Below the pieces are notes generated by a model. That model worked only from the letters and a program-made list of their open reading frames with translations, ran no database searches and was not told where the DNA came from. Below, piece after piece: positions 1 to 8,401 of a stretch of DNA of 64,000 nucleotides; position 1 is the first letter of the stretch, and each line of letters begins with the position of its first letter. The DNA comes from Acinetobacter sp. ANC 3929 (lineage in GTDB: Bacteria > Pseudomonadota > Gammaproteobacteria > Pseudomonadales > Moraxellaceae), in the NCBI RefSeq assembly GCF_000369405.1, contig NZ_KB849999.1:186001-250000 (forward strand), written 5' to 3'. A program made the translations under genes and the position numbers.

Positions 1-216
1 TTGATCAAACGTTGCTTGTGGGAATTCCACGGAAAAATGAGAGCTAATTCCAGAGTGGATAAAACCTTGATGATCAGCATAATTCCAAGTCCATACTGAG
101 GCCTGGACTTTATCGGGTAAATTTTTGGCGAGTTGATCATTTGGGGCATTAATCAGTAAAACTTGCCCGGTTAAATAATCTTGCTGTCTGATGACAACTT
201 CACTACGTGGATCCAT
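1..216 (-). CDS. rsmC: Probable 16S rRNA m2G1207 methyltransferase RsmC, N-terminal 72 residues (cut by window edge)
   Basis: The reading frame is open from an ATG at 216 to the left edge. It begins [15 protein letters not shown] and contains [12 protein letters not shown] and [11 protein letters not shown], which resembles the non-catalytic N-terminal domain of RsmC-type methyltransferases as found in Acinetobacter. RsmC methylates G1207 of 16S rRNA in the 30S subunit using S-adenosylmethionine. The catalytic domain with the NPPFH motif would lie outside the window, so the call rests on the N-terminus alone. A GAGAG Shine-Dalgarno-like stretch precedes the ATG. It lies downstream of the permease gene on the same strand but is separated from it by a terminator. 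Another class I methyltransferase of the same architecture is the main alternative. Confidence 0.6.
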   Translation of the reverse strand, partial: MDPRSEVVIRQQDYLTGQVLLINAPNDQLAKNLPDKVQASVWTWNYADHQGFIHSGISSHFSVEFPQATFDQ

Positions 217-231
217 TTTGATCTCTCATCA

Positions 232-262
232 AAAACAAAGCCCAGTCGTGAAACTGGGCACT
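232..262 (-). terminator. Rho-independent terminator after the permease gene
   Basis: On the minus strand the arms GCCCAGT and ACTGGGC surround a 6-nt loop and are followed by TTTGTTTTT. It sits 20 bp beyond the permease stop and before the rsmC start, so the two genes are probably separate transcripts. Confidence 0.8.
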
Positions 263-278
263 TGTGATGGTTGGATGA

Positions 279-1637
279 TTATTTATGTGTTTCAGGTAAA
301 ACAATATTCAAAATCAAGGCTGCAATACCGCCTGTTGCGACGCCTGAACTAAAAATATTCTTAAATAATTCTGGGAGATGTTCAAGAATTTGAGGAACTT
401 GTGCAACACCTAAACCCAAAGCGAGCGAAATCGCAATAATTAACAAAGCACGACGGTCGAGGTGAATACTGGAAAGAATATTGATCCCAGACGCAGCGAC
501 TGCACCAAACATGACCATGACAGCACCACCAAGCACGGCTTGTGGCACGGCTTGAATAACAGCAGCAACAGCAGGGAACAGTCCTAAAATAATCAATAAC
601 ACCGCAATCCATATGCCGACATAGCGGCTTGCAACACCAGTGAGTTGAATGACACCATTGTTTTGTGCAAACACTGAGCTCGGGAAGGTGTTGAAGATAC
701 CCGCTAAGAAAGAGTTAGCACCATTGACTAGTACGCCACCTTTAATTCGTTGCATCCAGATTGGGCCATCAACAGGCTCATTTGAAATTTTACTGGTTGC
801 CGTAACATCCCCAATCGCTTCAAGTGAGGTGACTAAATAGATAAATGCCATTGGAATGAATAAGCTCCAAGAGAAGCTCAAACCAAAATGCATTGGGGTT
901 GGAATTTGAATTAAAGGCGCATCATTGAGTACTGAAAAGTTTAAATGGCCCATGAACCCAGCAAGAATATAGCCAATCACGAGTGCAATTAAAATTGCTG
1001 AACTTTTCACCCAAATAATTTTGATACGATTTAACAGGATAATAATGCCAAGTACGGTGCATGACATAATCAGGTTATCTGCATTGGCAAAAGTATTGTC
1101 TTGCATGGCAGTATAGCCGCCACCCATGCTGATCAAGCCTTCTTTAATCAAGGTTAGGCCAATCAGAAGTACAACAATACCCGTCACCAGTGGCGTGATC
1201 AGCCTTTTAACCCAAGGTAGAATTCGCGAAACACCCATTTCAATAAACGAACCTGCAATCACAACACCAAAAATGGCTGCCATGACTTGTTCAACAGGTG
1301 TACCAGCAGCAACCATTGCACTACCAATACCAATAATTGGACCGATAAAATTAAAACTTGTGCCCTGAACAATTAAAAGTCCTGCACCAAAGGGACCAAC
1401 TTTCTTACATTGTAAAAAGGTTGCAATTCCTGAGATGATCAAGGACATTGATAAGATCATATTGGTGTCTTCGCGCGACACACCTAATGCCAAACAGATC
1501 AGTAAACCTGGGGTGACAATCGGGACTAAAATCGCTAAAAGATGTTGAAGTGCGGCTAAAAATGCAACAAAAGGTTTCGGACGATCATTGAGCCCGTAGA
1601 CTAGATCAAGCTGTTGCTGAGGTTGTGAATTCGACAT
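279..1637 (-). CDS. NCS2-family nucleobase:cation symporter, xanthine-permease type
   Basis: This is a 452-residue inner-membrane transporter with about 12-14 hydrophobic segments, the usual length for the NCS2 (UraA/XanP/PbuX) family, which imports purines or pyrimidines with a proton or sodium ion. The FAQNNGVIQLTGVASR segment is the signature of the xanthine/urate branch rather than uracil permeases, so xanthine is the likeliest substrate; this is inference from the motif. A frame extends eight codons further upstream to 1661, but the ATG at 1637 gives the natural N-terminus MSNSQPQQQ. Neither start has a good Shine-Dalgarno sequence. The gene is divergent from typA and shares its 150-bp intergenic region. 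Confidence 0.85.
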   Translation of the reverse strand: MSNSQPQQQLDLVYGLNDRPKPFVAFLAALQHLLAILVPIVTPGLLICLALGVSREDTNMILSMSLIISGIATFLQCKKVGPFGAGLLIVQGTSFNFIGPIIGIGSAMVAAGTPVEQVMAAIFGVVIAGSFIEMGVSRILPWVKRLITPLVTGIVVLLIGLTLIKEGLISMGGGYTAMQDNTFANADNLIMSCTVLGIIILLNRIKIIWVKSSAILIALVIGYILAGFMGHLNFSVLNDAPLIQIPTPMHFGLSFSWSLFIPMAFIYLVTSLEAIGDVTATSKISNEPVDGPIWMQRIKGGVLVNGANSFLAGIFNTFPSSVFAQNNGVIQLTGVASRYVGIWIAVLLIILGLFPAVAAVIQAVPQAVLGGAVMVMFGAVAASGINILSSIHLDRRALLIIAISLALGLGVAQVPQILEHLPELFKNIFSSGVATGGIAALILNIVLPETHK

Positions 1638-1774
1638 GGGAGTATAAAAAGCCAGAAGCATTAGTGGAATATTCTAATAGAGTTAGCTCGCTTTACCAAC
1701 GATTCTATAACACTTCGTCAGAAAAAAAGTGCTCTGTCAATAAACTGTCACTACTAAAGTTTAGGATTCTTCTG

Positions 1775-1780
1775 TATAAT
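1775..1780 (+). promoter_or_regulatory. Candidate -10 element of the typA promoter
   Basis: A perfect TATAAT preceded by TCTG lies 34 bp before the typA start codon. No convincing -35 hexamer is visible at 16-18 bp spacing, so this may be a promoter that leans on the -10 region. Confidence 0.45.
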
Positions 1781-1813
1781 TTGCCCTCAAATTTAAAGCG
1801 TATCGAATTTTAC

Positions 1814-3649
1814 ATGTCAGATATTAAAACTCTCCGTAACATTGCCATTATTGCGCACGTCGATCATGGTAAGACGACTCTTGTAGACAAACTTTTACAA
1901 CAATCAGGTGCTCTTGGTGATCGCGCAGGCGAGATTGAACGTGTTATGGATTCTAACGCGCTTGAGTCTGAACGCGGTATTACCATTCTTGCAAAAAACA
2001 CTGCAATCAAATGGTTAGATGCCCGTACAAACACCGAATACCGCATTAACATTGTGGACACCCCAGGACACGCCGACTTCGGTGGTGAAGTGGAACGTGT
2101 AATGTCGATGGTTGACTGTGTATTGCTCCTTGTAGACTCACAAGAAGGTCCAATGCCACAAACTCGTTTCGTAACGCAAAAAGCGTTCGCACGTGGTTTG
2201 AAGCCAATCGTGATTATCAACAAAGTCGACAAGCCAAGCGCTCGTCCAGACTGGGTTATCGATCAAGTTTTTGATTTGTTTGATAATCTTGGTGGTACTG
2301 ACGAACAGTTAGACTTCCCAATCGTTTATGCTTCAGGCTTACGCGGTGTTGCTGGTCCTTCACCAGAAGAATTAGCGGAAGATATGACGCCGTTGTTCCA
2401 AACCATCGTAGATATCGTTGAACCACCAGCAGTTGATGTTGATGGTCCATTCCAAATGCAGATTTCATCACTTGACTATAACAGTTTCGTAGGTGTTATC
2501 GGTGTTGGTCGTATCCAACGTGGTTCAGTAAAATTAAACACTCAAGTTACTGTAATTGATAAAGAAGGTAAGACTCGTAACGGTCGTATCTTAAAAATCA
2601 TGGGTTACCACGGTTTAGAGCGTGTTGATGTTGAAACAGCATCTGCAGGCGATATCGTATGTATTACAGGTATTGATGCATTAAATATTTCTGACACGAT
2701 TTGTGATCCGAAAAATGTAGAAGCTTTGCCGCCATTGTCTGTAGATGAACCTACAGTTTCGATGACATTCCAGGTAAACAACTCTCCTTTTGCTGGTAAA
2801 GAAGGGAAATTTGTAACTTCACGTAACATTCGTGAGCGTCTTGATCGTGAGTTAATTCACAACGTAGCATTACGTGTTGAAGATACTGACAGTCCAGACC
2901 GTTTCAAAGTTTCTGGTCGTGGTGAACTTCACCTTTCAGTTCTTATTGAAAATATGCGTCGTGAAGGCTTCGAAATGGGCGTATCACGTCCACAAGTGAT
3001 CATGAAAGAAATCGATGGCGAAAAACAAGAGCCATTCGAAAACGTAACTTTTGACGTTGAAGAACAACACCAAGGTTCTGTAATGGAACAAATGGGCTTC
3101 CGTAAAGGTGAGATGACCAATATGGAAGTTGACGGTAAAGGCCGTATCCGTATTGAAGCAACTGTACCTTCACGTGGTTTGATTGGTTTCCGTTCAGAAT
3201 TCTTAACCATGACTTCTGGTACAGGGATCATGACATCAAGCTTCTCGCATTACGGTCCAGCAAAAGCAGGTACTGTTGCGAAGCGTCAAAATGGTGTGTT
3301 GATCTCTATGGTTCAAGGTACTTGCTTGGGCTATGCTCTTTTCACACTTCAAGACCGTGGTCGTTTATTTGCTAAACCACAGTTAGAAGTATATGAAGGT
3401 ATGATCATCGGTATTAACTCTCGTTCTGATGATATGGTTGTTAACCCAACTAAAGCGAAACAGTTAACTAACGTTCGTGCATCAGGTACGGATGAAGCCT
3501 TGACTTTAACACCTGCAATGGAATATACGCTTGAACAAGCGCTTGAATTCATTGAAGATGATGAGTTAGTAGAAGTTACTCCAAAATCGATTCGTATTCG
3601 TAAACGTTACTTGACTGAAAACGAACGTAAGCGTAACCGTGACAAATAA
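1814..3649 (+). CDS. typA: Ribosome-associated GTPase TypA/BipA
   Basis: The 611-residue protein has the expected size for BipA, a translational GTPase that binds the 70S ribosome and helps 50S assembly and growth at low temperature or under stress. The G1 motif AHVDHGKTTL lies near residues 14-23, followed by RGITI (G2), DTPGHADFG (G3) and NKVDK (G4). EF-G-like domains III and V and the BipA-specific C-terminal domain follow. The frame is open for 63 codons upstream, but the ATG at 1814 (MSDIKTLRNIAIIAHV) matches the family N-terminus. It is a single-gene unit, closed by a strong terminator. Confidence 0.97.
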   Translation: MSDIKTLRNIAIIAHVDHGKTTLVDKLLQQSGALGDRAGEIERVMDSNALESERGITILAKNTAIKWLDARTNTEYRINIVDTPGHADFGGEVERVMSMVDCVLLLVDSQEGPMPQTRFVTQKAFARGLKPIVIINKVDKPSARPDWVIDQVFDLFDNLGGTDEQLDFPIVYASGLRGVAGPSPEELAEDMTPLFQTIVDIVEPPAVDVDGPFQMQISSLDYNSFVGVIGVGRIQRGSVKLNTQVTVIDKEGKTRNGRILKIMGYHGLERVDVETASAGDIVCITGIDALNISDTICDPKNVEALPPLSVDEPTVSMTFQVNNSPFAGKEGKFVTSRNIRERLDRELIHNVALRVEDTDSPDRFKVSGRGELHLSVLIENMRREGFEMGVSRPQVIMKEIDGEKQEPFENVTFDVEEQHQGSVMEQMGFRKGEMTNMEVDGKGRIRIEATVPSRGLIGFRSEFLTMTSGTGIMTSSFSHYGPAKAGTVAKRQNGVLISMVQGTCLGYALFTLQDRGRLFAKPQLEVYEGMIIGINSRSDDMVVNPTKAKQLTNVRASGTDEALTLTPAMEYTLEQALEFIEDDELVEVTPKSIRIRKRYLTENERKRNRDK

Positions 3650-3670
3650 TTTTTCTTTATTGAAAAATGA

Positions 3671-3703
3671 AAAAACCGCTAAATTTATTTAGCGGTTTTT
3701 TAT
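3671..3703 (+). terminator. Terminator after typA
   Basis: AAAAACCGCTAAAT and TTAGCGGTTTTTT form a GC-containing stem with a T-run, starting 21 bp after the typA stop codon. Confidence 0.9.
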
Positions 3704-3894
3704 TGCATAAAATAAATCACTGTTTCATTCTTAAGTTCATATTTTTATTAAAATAAAATATGTTGTTAAAGTGTGAAATAACTTTCTTTTTTTGATAAAA
3801 ATATTAAATTATCATCATTATCATGAATAACTGTACCTGTGTAATAAAGAATGCAAAAACAGGCTGCGATCAAGTCAACTCTGGAGAGTTATAG

Positions 3895-4326
3895 ATGAGT
3901 ATTATTAAAGAATTTAAAGAATTCGCCATCAAAGGCAACATGATGGATTTAGCGATAGGTGTCATCATTGGTGGCGCATTCGGTAAAATCATTGATTCAT
4001 TAGTGAAAGATATTGTGATGCCAGTGATCTCATGGATCTTGGGTGGCGATGTTGATTATAGTAATTGGTTCCTCGTGCTTGGAGATAATCCAAATAATCT
4101 GACAAGCTTAAAGGCAGCTCAGGATGCGGGGTTAAATATCTTCGCTTATGGTAATTTCTTAACCATCTTAATTAACTTCTTGTTATTGGCATGGGTGGTG
4201 TTCTTGTTGGTGAAAGTGATGAACCGTATCCGCAAACAAGAACAAGCTGCGCCTGAGCCAGAAGCGACTCCAGAAGATGTTCAATTGTTGCGTGAAATCC
4301 GTGATGAATTGAAAAAACAAGGCTAA
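3895..4326 (+). CDS. mscL: Large-conductance mechanosensitive channel MscL
   Basis: This 143-residue inner-membrane protein opens a wide non-selective pore when membrane tension rises, releasing solutes during osmotic down-shock. It starts [20 protein letters not shown], the conserved amphipathic N-terminal helix of MscL, followed by TM1 with the gate-lining segment [11 protein letters not shown], a periplasmic loop, TM2 (about residues 77-103) and a charged C-terminal helix bundle ending in [20 protein letters not shown] Shine-Dalgarno sequence precedes the ATG. It is monocistronic, bounded by terminators on both sides. MscL forms homopentamers. Confidence 0.97.
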   Translation: MSIIKEFKEFAIKGNMMDLAIGVIIGGAFGKIIDSLVKDIVMPVISWILGGDVDYSNWFLVLGDNPNNLTSLKAAQDAGLNIFAYGNFLTILINFLLLAWVVFLLVKVMNRIRKQEQAAPEPEATPEDVQLLREIRDELKKQG

Positions 4327-4339
4327 ACCATCTTGAGTT

Positions 4340-4368
4340 AAAAACGGCATTTTGATGCCGTTTTTTTA
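4340..4368 (+). terminator. Terminator after mscL
   Basis: AAAACGGCAT-TTTG-ATGCCGTTTTTTT is a classic stem, loop and T-run 14 bp after the stop codon. Confidence 0.9.
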
Positions 4369-4480
4369 TTGTCTATTGGAGCAAGACGCTGCTGAATACT
4401 GAGGTGAAAATAGTCGTTTTTACGTAGAAAAATTGCTGCTTTCATTTTAAGATGCTGTGCATATTGAGAGGGGATCAATC

Positions 4481-4813
4481 ATGAATCGACTATTTGTTTA
4501 CGGCACACTTTGCCCAAATCGAGAAAATGCCCATATTTTGGGTGAGATTGGTGGGGAATGGCAGCAGGCTTTTGTACATGGCACGGTTCATATTTTAGAT
4601 TGGGGTCCAGATCAAGGTTTACCTGCAATCGTATTGAATGATGCAGACCCTCTGGTTGAGGGTTATTTATTTAGCACAAAAAAATTAGAGCAGAACTGGC
4701 AGATGCTGGATGATTTTGAAGGGATGCAATACCAAAGAGCGGTTGTAGACGTCAAATTGGCTACAGGTGAGACAATCCAAGCATGGACCTATGTGATGAA
4801 AGCCCGTGACTAG
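4481..4813 (+). CDS. Gamma-glutamylcyclotransferase-like protein (AIG2/YtfP family)
   Basis: The 110-residue cytoplasmic protein begins MNRLFVYGTLCP; the VYGTL motif near the N-terminus binds the gamma-glutamyl moiety in this fold. The acidic stretch MLDDFEGMQYQRAVVDV carries the glutamate that acts as general base in characterised members. Such enzymes release 5-oxoproline from gamma-glutamyl amines or peptides, but the exact substrate of bacterial YtfP-like members is mostly unknown. The frame extends to 4457, but AGAGGGG seven bases before the ATG at 4481 decides the start. It is convergent with ppiC. Confidence 0.85.
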   Translation: MNRLFVYGTLCPNRENAHILGEIGGEWQQAFVHGTVHILDWGPDQGLPAIVLNDADPLVEGYLFSTKKLEQNWQMLDDFEGMQYQRAVVDVKLATGETIQAWTYVMKARD

Positions 4814-4843
4814 AATAATGAGTAAGTAGGCCAAATCGTGTGA

Positions 4844-4871
4844 TTGAGCTTAAATCGAAACTTAAGCTCAA
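4844..4871. terminator. Stem-loop between convergent genes
   Basis: A perfect 10-bp inverted repeat (TTGAGCTTAA and TTAAGCTCAA, 8-nt loop) lies between the cyclotransferase stop and the ppiC stop. It lacks a clear T-run, so it may act as a two-way terminator or mRNA 3'-end stabiliser. Confidence 0.5.
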
Positions 4872-4876
4872 GCTTA

Positions 4877-5167
4877 TTATCTCAGGCTATCCATGCGAAA
4901 TTTAACTTCGACCAAGTGGAAACCAAATTGACTTTTAATGGGACCGTGTAAAATACGTTCAGCAGCAGTGAATACCAGCTTATCGATCACTGAAACTAGC
5001 TGTCCCTTTTTTACTTCGCCAAGTTCACCGCCGCGTTTTGCAGAGTTACAGGTCGAATATTGTTTGGCAACTTTAGCAAAATCAGCACCTGACTGAATGC
5101 GCTTTTTCAGTTGCTCAGCTAAATCTTTATCTTTAACTAGAATGTGTCGAACAATCGCTGTTTGCAT
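4877..5167 (-). CDS. ppiC: Parvulin-type peptidyl-prolyl cis-trans isomerase PpiC
   Basis: At 96 residues this is a single stand-alone parvulin domain, nearly the same size as E. coli PpiC. It has no signal peptide and is therefore cytoplasmic. The core motifs HILVKDKDLAEQL, GADFAKVAKQYSTCNSAKRGGELG and FGFHLVEV match the family; the histidines and cysteine that line the active site are present. It catalyses cis-trans isomerisation of Xaa-Pro bonds. A strong Shine-Dalgarno AAGGAGAAC precedes the ATG. The gene follows mutM on the same strand with a 31-bp gap, so the two may be co-transcribed. Confidence 0.95.
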   Translation of the reverse strand: MQTAIVRHILVKDKDLAEQLKKRIQSGADFAKVAKQYSTCNSAKRGGELGEVKKGQLVSVIDKLVFTAAERILHGPIKSQFGFHLVEVKFRMDSLR

Positions 5168-5198
5168 GATTTGTTCTCCTTGTTACATATCAATTCGC

Positions 5199-6020
5199 TT
5201 ACGCTTTCTTTAACTTCAGTGGTTGGCATTGTGGGCAGAATACGCTGGCACGTTGTCCTAGCTTCAAGTTTTCCAAGGTGGTCTCACAATTCACGCACAT
5301 CTCGCCCGCACGACCATATGCCAAAAGAGTTTGCTGGAAATAACCATTTTCGCCCATGGCATTGCTATAGTCACGTAACGTTGACCCGCCTAAATCAATT
5401 GCTTGTTTTAAGATGCGTTTAACCTCAATGACCAACTTTTCCACTTGTGTTTTGCTCAGCGTCGAAGCAGGTTGTGCTGGATGTACTCCGATATTGAATA
5501 AACTTTCAGTCGCATAAATATTGCCGACACCAACCACCACATGATTATCCATTAAAGCAATTTTAATGCCGACATTTTTTTTACTGAGCTTTTCGCGTAA
5601 ATAAGCTGCGTTAAAGTCTTCACTGAGTGGTTCAGGGCCGAGTGTATCGATCAACTTAGTTTGATTCTGTTGGTCTAACCACAAAATACATCCAAAGCGT
5701 CGTGGGTCGTGGTAACGAAGTTGCTGATCATCAAAGTCAATGATGAGGTGATCATGTTTTCTCAATTCATCACTCGGTTGGCAAAGACGAAAGCTACCAG
5801 ACATTCCCAAGTGCCAAAGCATCTGATCTTGTTCAAATTCTGCCAAGATATATTTAGAACGACGTTTAAGATGAATTAAGCGTTGTCCAATTAATTTATC
5901 AAGATCATTGGGAATCGGCCAACGTAAGCTTGCATTCAATACTTTAACGGCTTGAACGCGTTGCTCTAACAAAGGGAGTAGGCTGGTTTTAGTAGTTTCA
6001 ACTTCAGGAAGTTCGGGCAT
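5199..6020 (-). CDS. mutM: Formamidopyrimidine-DNA glycosylase (Fpg/MutM)
   Basis: This 273-residue base-excision repair enzyme removes 8-oxoguanine and formamidopyrimidines and nicks the abasic site. The start MPELPEVETT is diagnostic: after removal of Met, Pro-1 is the nucleophile and the following Glu is catalytic. A helix-two-turn-helix region follows, and the C-terminus has the zinc finger with Cys pairs CVNC and CPQC. The frame is open nine codons further upstream, but the Pro-2/Glu-3 requirement fixes the start at 6020. It is divergent from the TonB receptor gene and upstream of ppiC. Confidence 0.97.
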   Translation of the reverse strand: MPELPEVETTKTSLLPLLEQRVQAVKVLNASLRWPIPNDLDKLIGQRLIHLKRRSKYILAEFEQDQMLWHLGMSGSFRLCQPSDELRKHDHLIIDFDDQQLRYHDPRRFGCILWLDQQNQTKLIDTLGPEPLSEDFNAAYLREKLSKKNVGIKIALMDNHVVVGVGNIYATESLFNIGVHPAQPASTLSKTQVEKLVIEVKRILKQAIDLGGSTLRDYSNAMGENGYFQQTLLAYGRAGEMCVNCETTLENLKLGQRASVFCPQCQPLKLKKA

Positions 6021-6227
6021 AATGAGCTCAAGTTGTTTCAACAACAATACAATGAGGGTAAATGTTTCACTTACAATTATGACGGTATTTAATTTTATTT
6101 GCTAATGCAGATCAGTAACGTGATTGATGGTTTTAGCTAAAGTTAAATGTGTAAGATAAATATAAAATAATCAGACTCTTACTTTTAAAAAGCCTTTCTT
6201 TGAAATTTTGAGAAATAAGGAATCTTC

Positions 6228-8357
6228 ATGCCTTCACCGAAAATTAACCTTTTATACGGTTGTGTTGCAATGTGTATGGGGTTAAGCAACTCCCTTGTTT
6301 GGGCTGCTGCACCTAATGCAGAACCAGCCATACAGCTTCCAACGATTAAAGTTGAAGCAACACGTACCGATACCACTTATATGGAAACACCTGCATCAAT
6401 TTTTAGGGTTGATATACCTCAAAATGCTCAATCTACGCAGGTCAATTTAACTGAAGTGGTGAAAGGTATTCCAAGTGTGCAATTACGCAATCGTGAAAAC
6501 TATGCTCAAGACTTGCAGCTCTCGATGCGTGGTTTTGGTGCGCGTTCTACCTTTGGTGTGCGTGGGATCCGCTTGTATAACGATGGTATTCCAGCCACGA
6601 TGCCAGATGGTCAGGGCCAAACCTCCAATATTGATTTAAGTAGCTTAAGCCATCTTGAAGTACTAACAGGCCCATTTTCTTCGTTGTATGGCAACTCATC
6701 AGGTGGTGCGATTCTCGCAACAACCAGAGAGGGGCAAGGCAAAGATTCAATTGAGATGAGTTATGCGGGTGGCAGCCATAACAAAAATCGTGCAGGTCTG
6801 GTGTTACAGGGTGGTGCAAAAAATCAAAATGAACCGAGCTATATCATTAGTTCCTCGTATTTTGATACCGATGGCTATCGTGATCATAGCAGTGCAGAAA
6901 AAGTCTTAAACAATGCGAAACTGACGTGGAACTTGGATGACGGCAGTAAAATTAATTGGATCACCAACTATGTCAAGATTCATGCCGATGATCCCCAAGG
7001 CTTAAATAGAACCCAATGGCAGCAAAATCCACGTCAGGTGAATGATGCGAAGAATATCTACAATGTTCGTAAAGATATTGAACAAACGCAAACGGGTGTG
7101 ACTTGGTCTAAACCAATTAGTGATCAGCATGAGCTGTATGCCATGGCTTATTTTGGCAATCGTCAGGTGACTCAATACCAATCAATACCTCAATCTGCAC
7201 AAAAAAATCCTAATCATGCTGGTGGTGTGATTGATTTTGAACGTAATTATTATGGTGCTGATTTCCGCTGGACAGGTAAAGAACTGTTACCGAATACAAC
7301 CTTCAGCGCAGGGCTTGCTGTGGATAGCATGGATGAAGACCGTAAAGGTTATGAAAACTTTAATCTACAAAATGGTCAGCCATCTTATGGGGTAAAAGGT
7401 ACATTGCGTCGTGATGAAGACAATACTTTGTGGAATGTTGATCCCTATTTACAAGCGTCGTGGCAATTCTTACCAGCTTGGCGTATAGATACGGGGGTAC
7501 GTTATAGCAATGTACATTATAAATCTAAGGATCACTATTTAAGTAACGGGAATGATAGTGATAAAACGGATTACAATAAGGTCTTGCCTTCAGCCGCTTT
7601 AAGTTGGCAAATTGCACCTGAGTTATTGGCCTATGCCAGCTATGCCAAAGGTTTTGAAACACCGACTTTCACGGAAATGGCTTATCAAGCCGATCCTAAA
7701 AAGTCTGGGTTTAACTTCGATCTAAAACCCTCTACAAGTGATAACTATGAAGTGGGTGTGAAGTCGCAAAACCCATTTGGTGATTTCACTTTGGCTGTTT
7801 TTCAGAGCAAGACTCAGAATGATATTGTTTCAGCAGGTACTTCTGATGGTCGTTCAACGTTTAGGAATGCGGATAAAACAACACGTCAAGGTGCTGAATT
7901 CGCATGGAATAAAAAGCTTTGGAAAGACTTGGAAATGAATGCCAGTTATGGTTATTTGGATGCCAAATTTGATGCTGCTATTCCAGCAATTGGTGCTGTA
8001 AAGGCCGTTGAAAAGGGCAATGCGATTCCTGGTATTGCCAAGAATCAAGCCTTTATTGGATTGGCTTGGAAACCAGAGCAGGGTTTCTATGCAGGACTTG
8101 ATACTCAATACATGGATAAGGTCTATGTTGATGATATCAATAGTGATGCAGCTGAAAGTTATACGATTGCCTCAGCTTATACAGGCTATGCATGGAAATA
8201 TGCAGATTGGGGGATTAATGGCTTTGCGCGTGTAGATAACCTTTTTGATAAAAACTATGCCGGTTCTGTTATTGTAAATGATAGCAACAGCCGATTCTTT
8301 GAGCCTGCCGATGGGCGTAATTGGAGTGCTGGAATTAAAGTCAGCAAGCAATTCTAG
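6228..8357 (+). CDS. pqqU: TonB-dependent outer-membrane receptor, PqqU/YncD-like (pyrroloquinoline quinone uptake)
   Basis: The 709-residue protein has a signal peptide ending near SLVWAAAP, a TonB-box-like segment (IKVEATR), a plug domain and a 22-strand barrel with the typical C-terminal aromatic end (VSKQF). The plug matches E. coli YncD almost residue for residue: NYAQDLQLS-RGFG-RST and GIPATMPDGQGQTSNIDLSS, then LYGN-SGG. Barrel segments such as THTGYRDHS-like GYRDHSSAEK, QYQSIP, NPNHAGGVI and NLFDKNYAGSVIVN also match. YncD was shown to import PQQ and renamed PqqU. Substrate identity here is inferred from homology. Acinetobacter uses PQQ in glucose dehydrogenase, so the role makes sense. 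AAGGAA precedes the ATG; no good Fur box is visible upstream. Confidence 0.85.
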   Translation: MPSPKINLLYGCVAMCMGLSNSLVWAAAPNAEPAIQLPTIKVEATRTDTTYMETPASIFRVDIPQNAQSTQVNLTEVVKGIPSVQLRNRENYAQDLQLSMRGFGARSTFGVRGIRLYNDGIPATMPDGQGQTSNIDLSSLSHLEVLTGPFSSLYGNSSGGAILATTREGQGKDSIEMSYAGGSHNKNRAGLVLQGGAKNQNEPSYIISSSYFDTDGYRDHSSAEKVLNNAKLTWNLDDGSKINWITNYVKIHADDPQGLNRTQWQQNPRQVNDAKNIYNVRKDIEQTQTGVTWSKPISDQHELYAMAYFGNRQVTQYQSIPQSAQKNPNHAGGVIDFERNYYGADFRWTGKELLPNTTFSAGLAVDSMDEDRKGYENFNLQNGQPSYGVKGTLRRDEDNTLWNVDPYLQASWQFLPAWRIDTGVRYSNVHYKSKDHYLSNGNDSDKTDYNKVLPSAALSWQIAPELLAYASYAKGFETPTFTEMAYQADPKKSGFNFDLKPSTSDNYEVGVKSQNPFGDFTLAVFQSKTQNDIVSAGTSDGRSTFRNADKTTRQGAEFAWNKKLWKDLEMNASYGYLDAKFDAAIPAIGAVKAVEKGNAIPGIAKNQAFIGLAWKPEQGFYAGLDTQYMDKVYVDDINSDAAESYTIASAYTGYAWKYADWGINGFARVDNLFDKNYAGSVIVNDSNSRFFEPADGRNWSAGIKVSKQF

Positions 8358-8365
8358 AAAAAGAA

Positions 8366-8394
8366 AAACAGCAGCTTAATATTGAGCTGCTGTT
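8366..8394. terminator. Stem-loop between pqqU and the Sel1 gene
   Basis: AAACAGCAGCT and AGCTGCTGTTT form an 11-bp stem around an 8-nt loop between two convergent stop codons. T- and A-rich flanks on both sides suit a two-way terminator. Confidence 0.75.
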
Positions 8395-8401
8395 TACTGG
8401 T

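Noticed and set aside
1625-1813. N-terminal extension of typA by 63 codons
   Set aside because: The extension has no homology-like features, overlaps the divergent permease start and the promoter region, and the ATG at 1814 matches the family N-terminus.
3808-3826. Fur-like direct repeats (ATTATCATCATTATCAT) upstream of mscL
   Set aside because: The region is very AT-rich, the right half does not form the expected palindrome, and mscL has no known iron link, so chance is more likely. A genome-wide matrix scan would decide.
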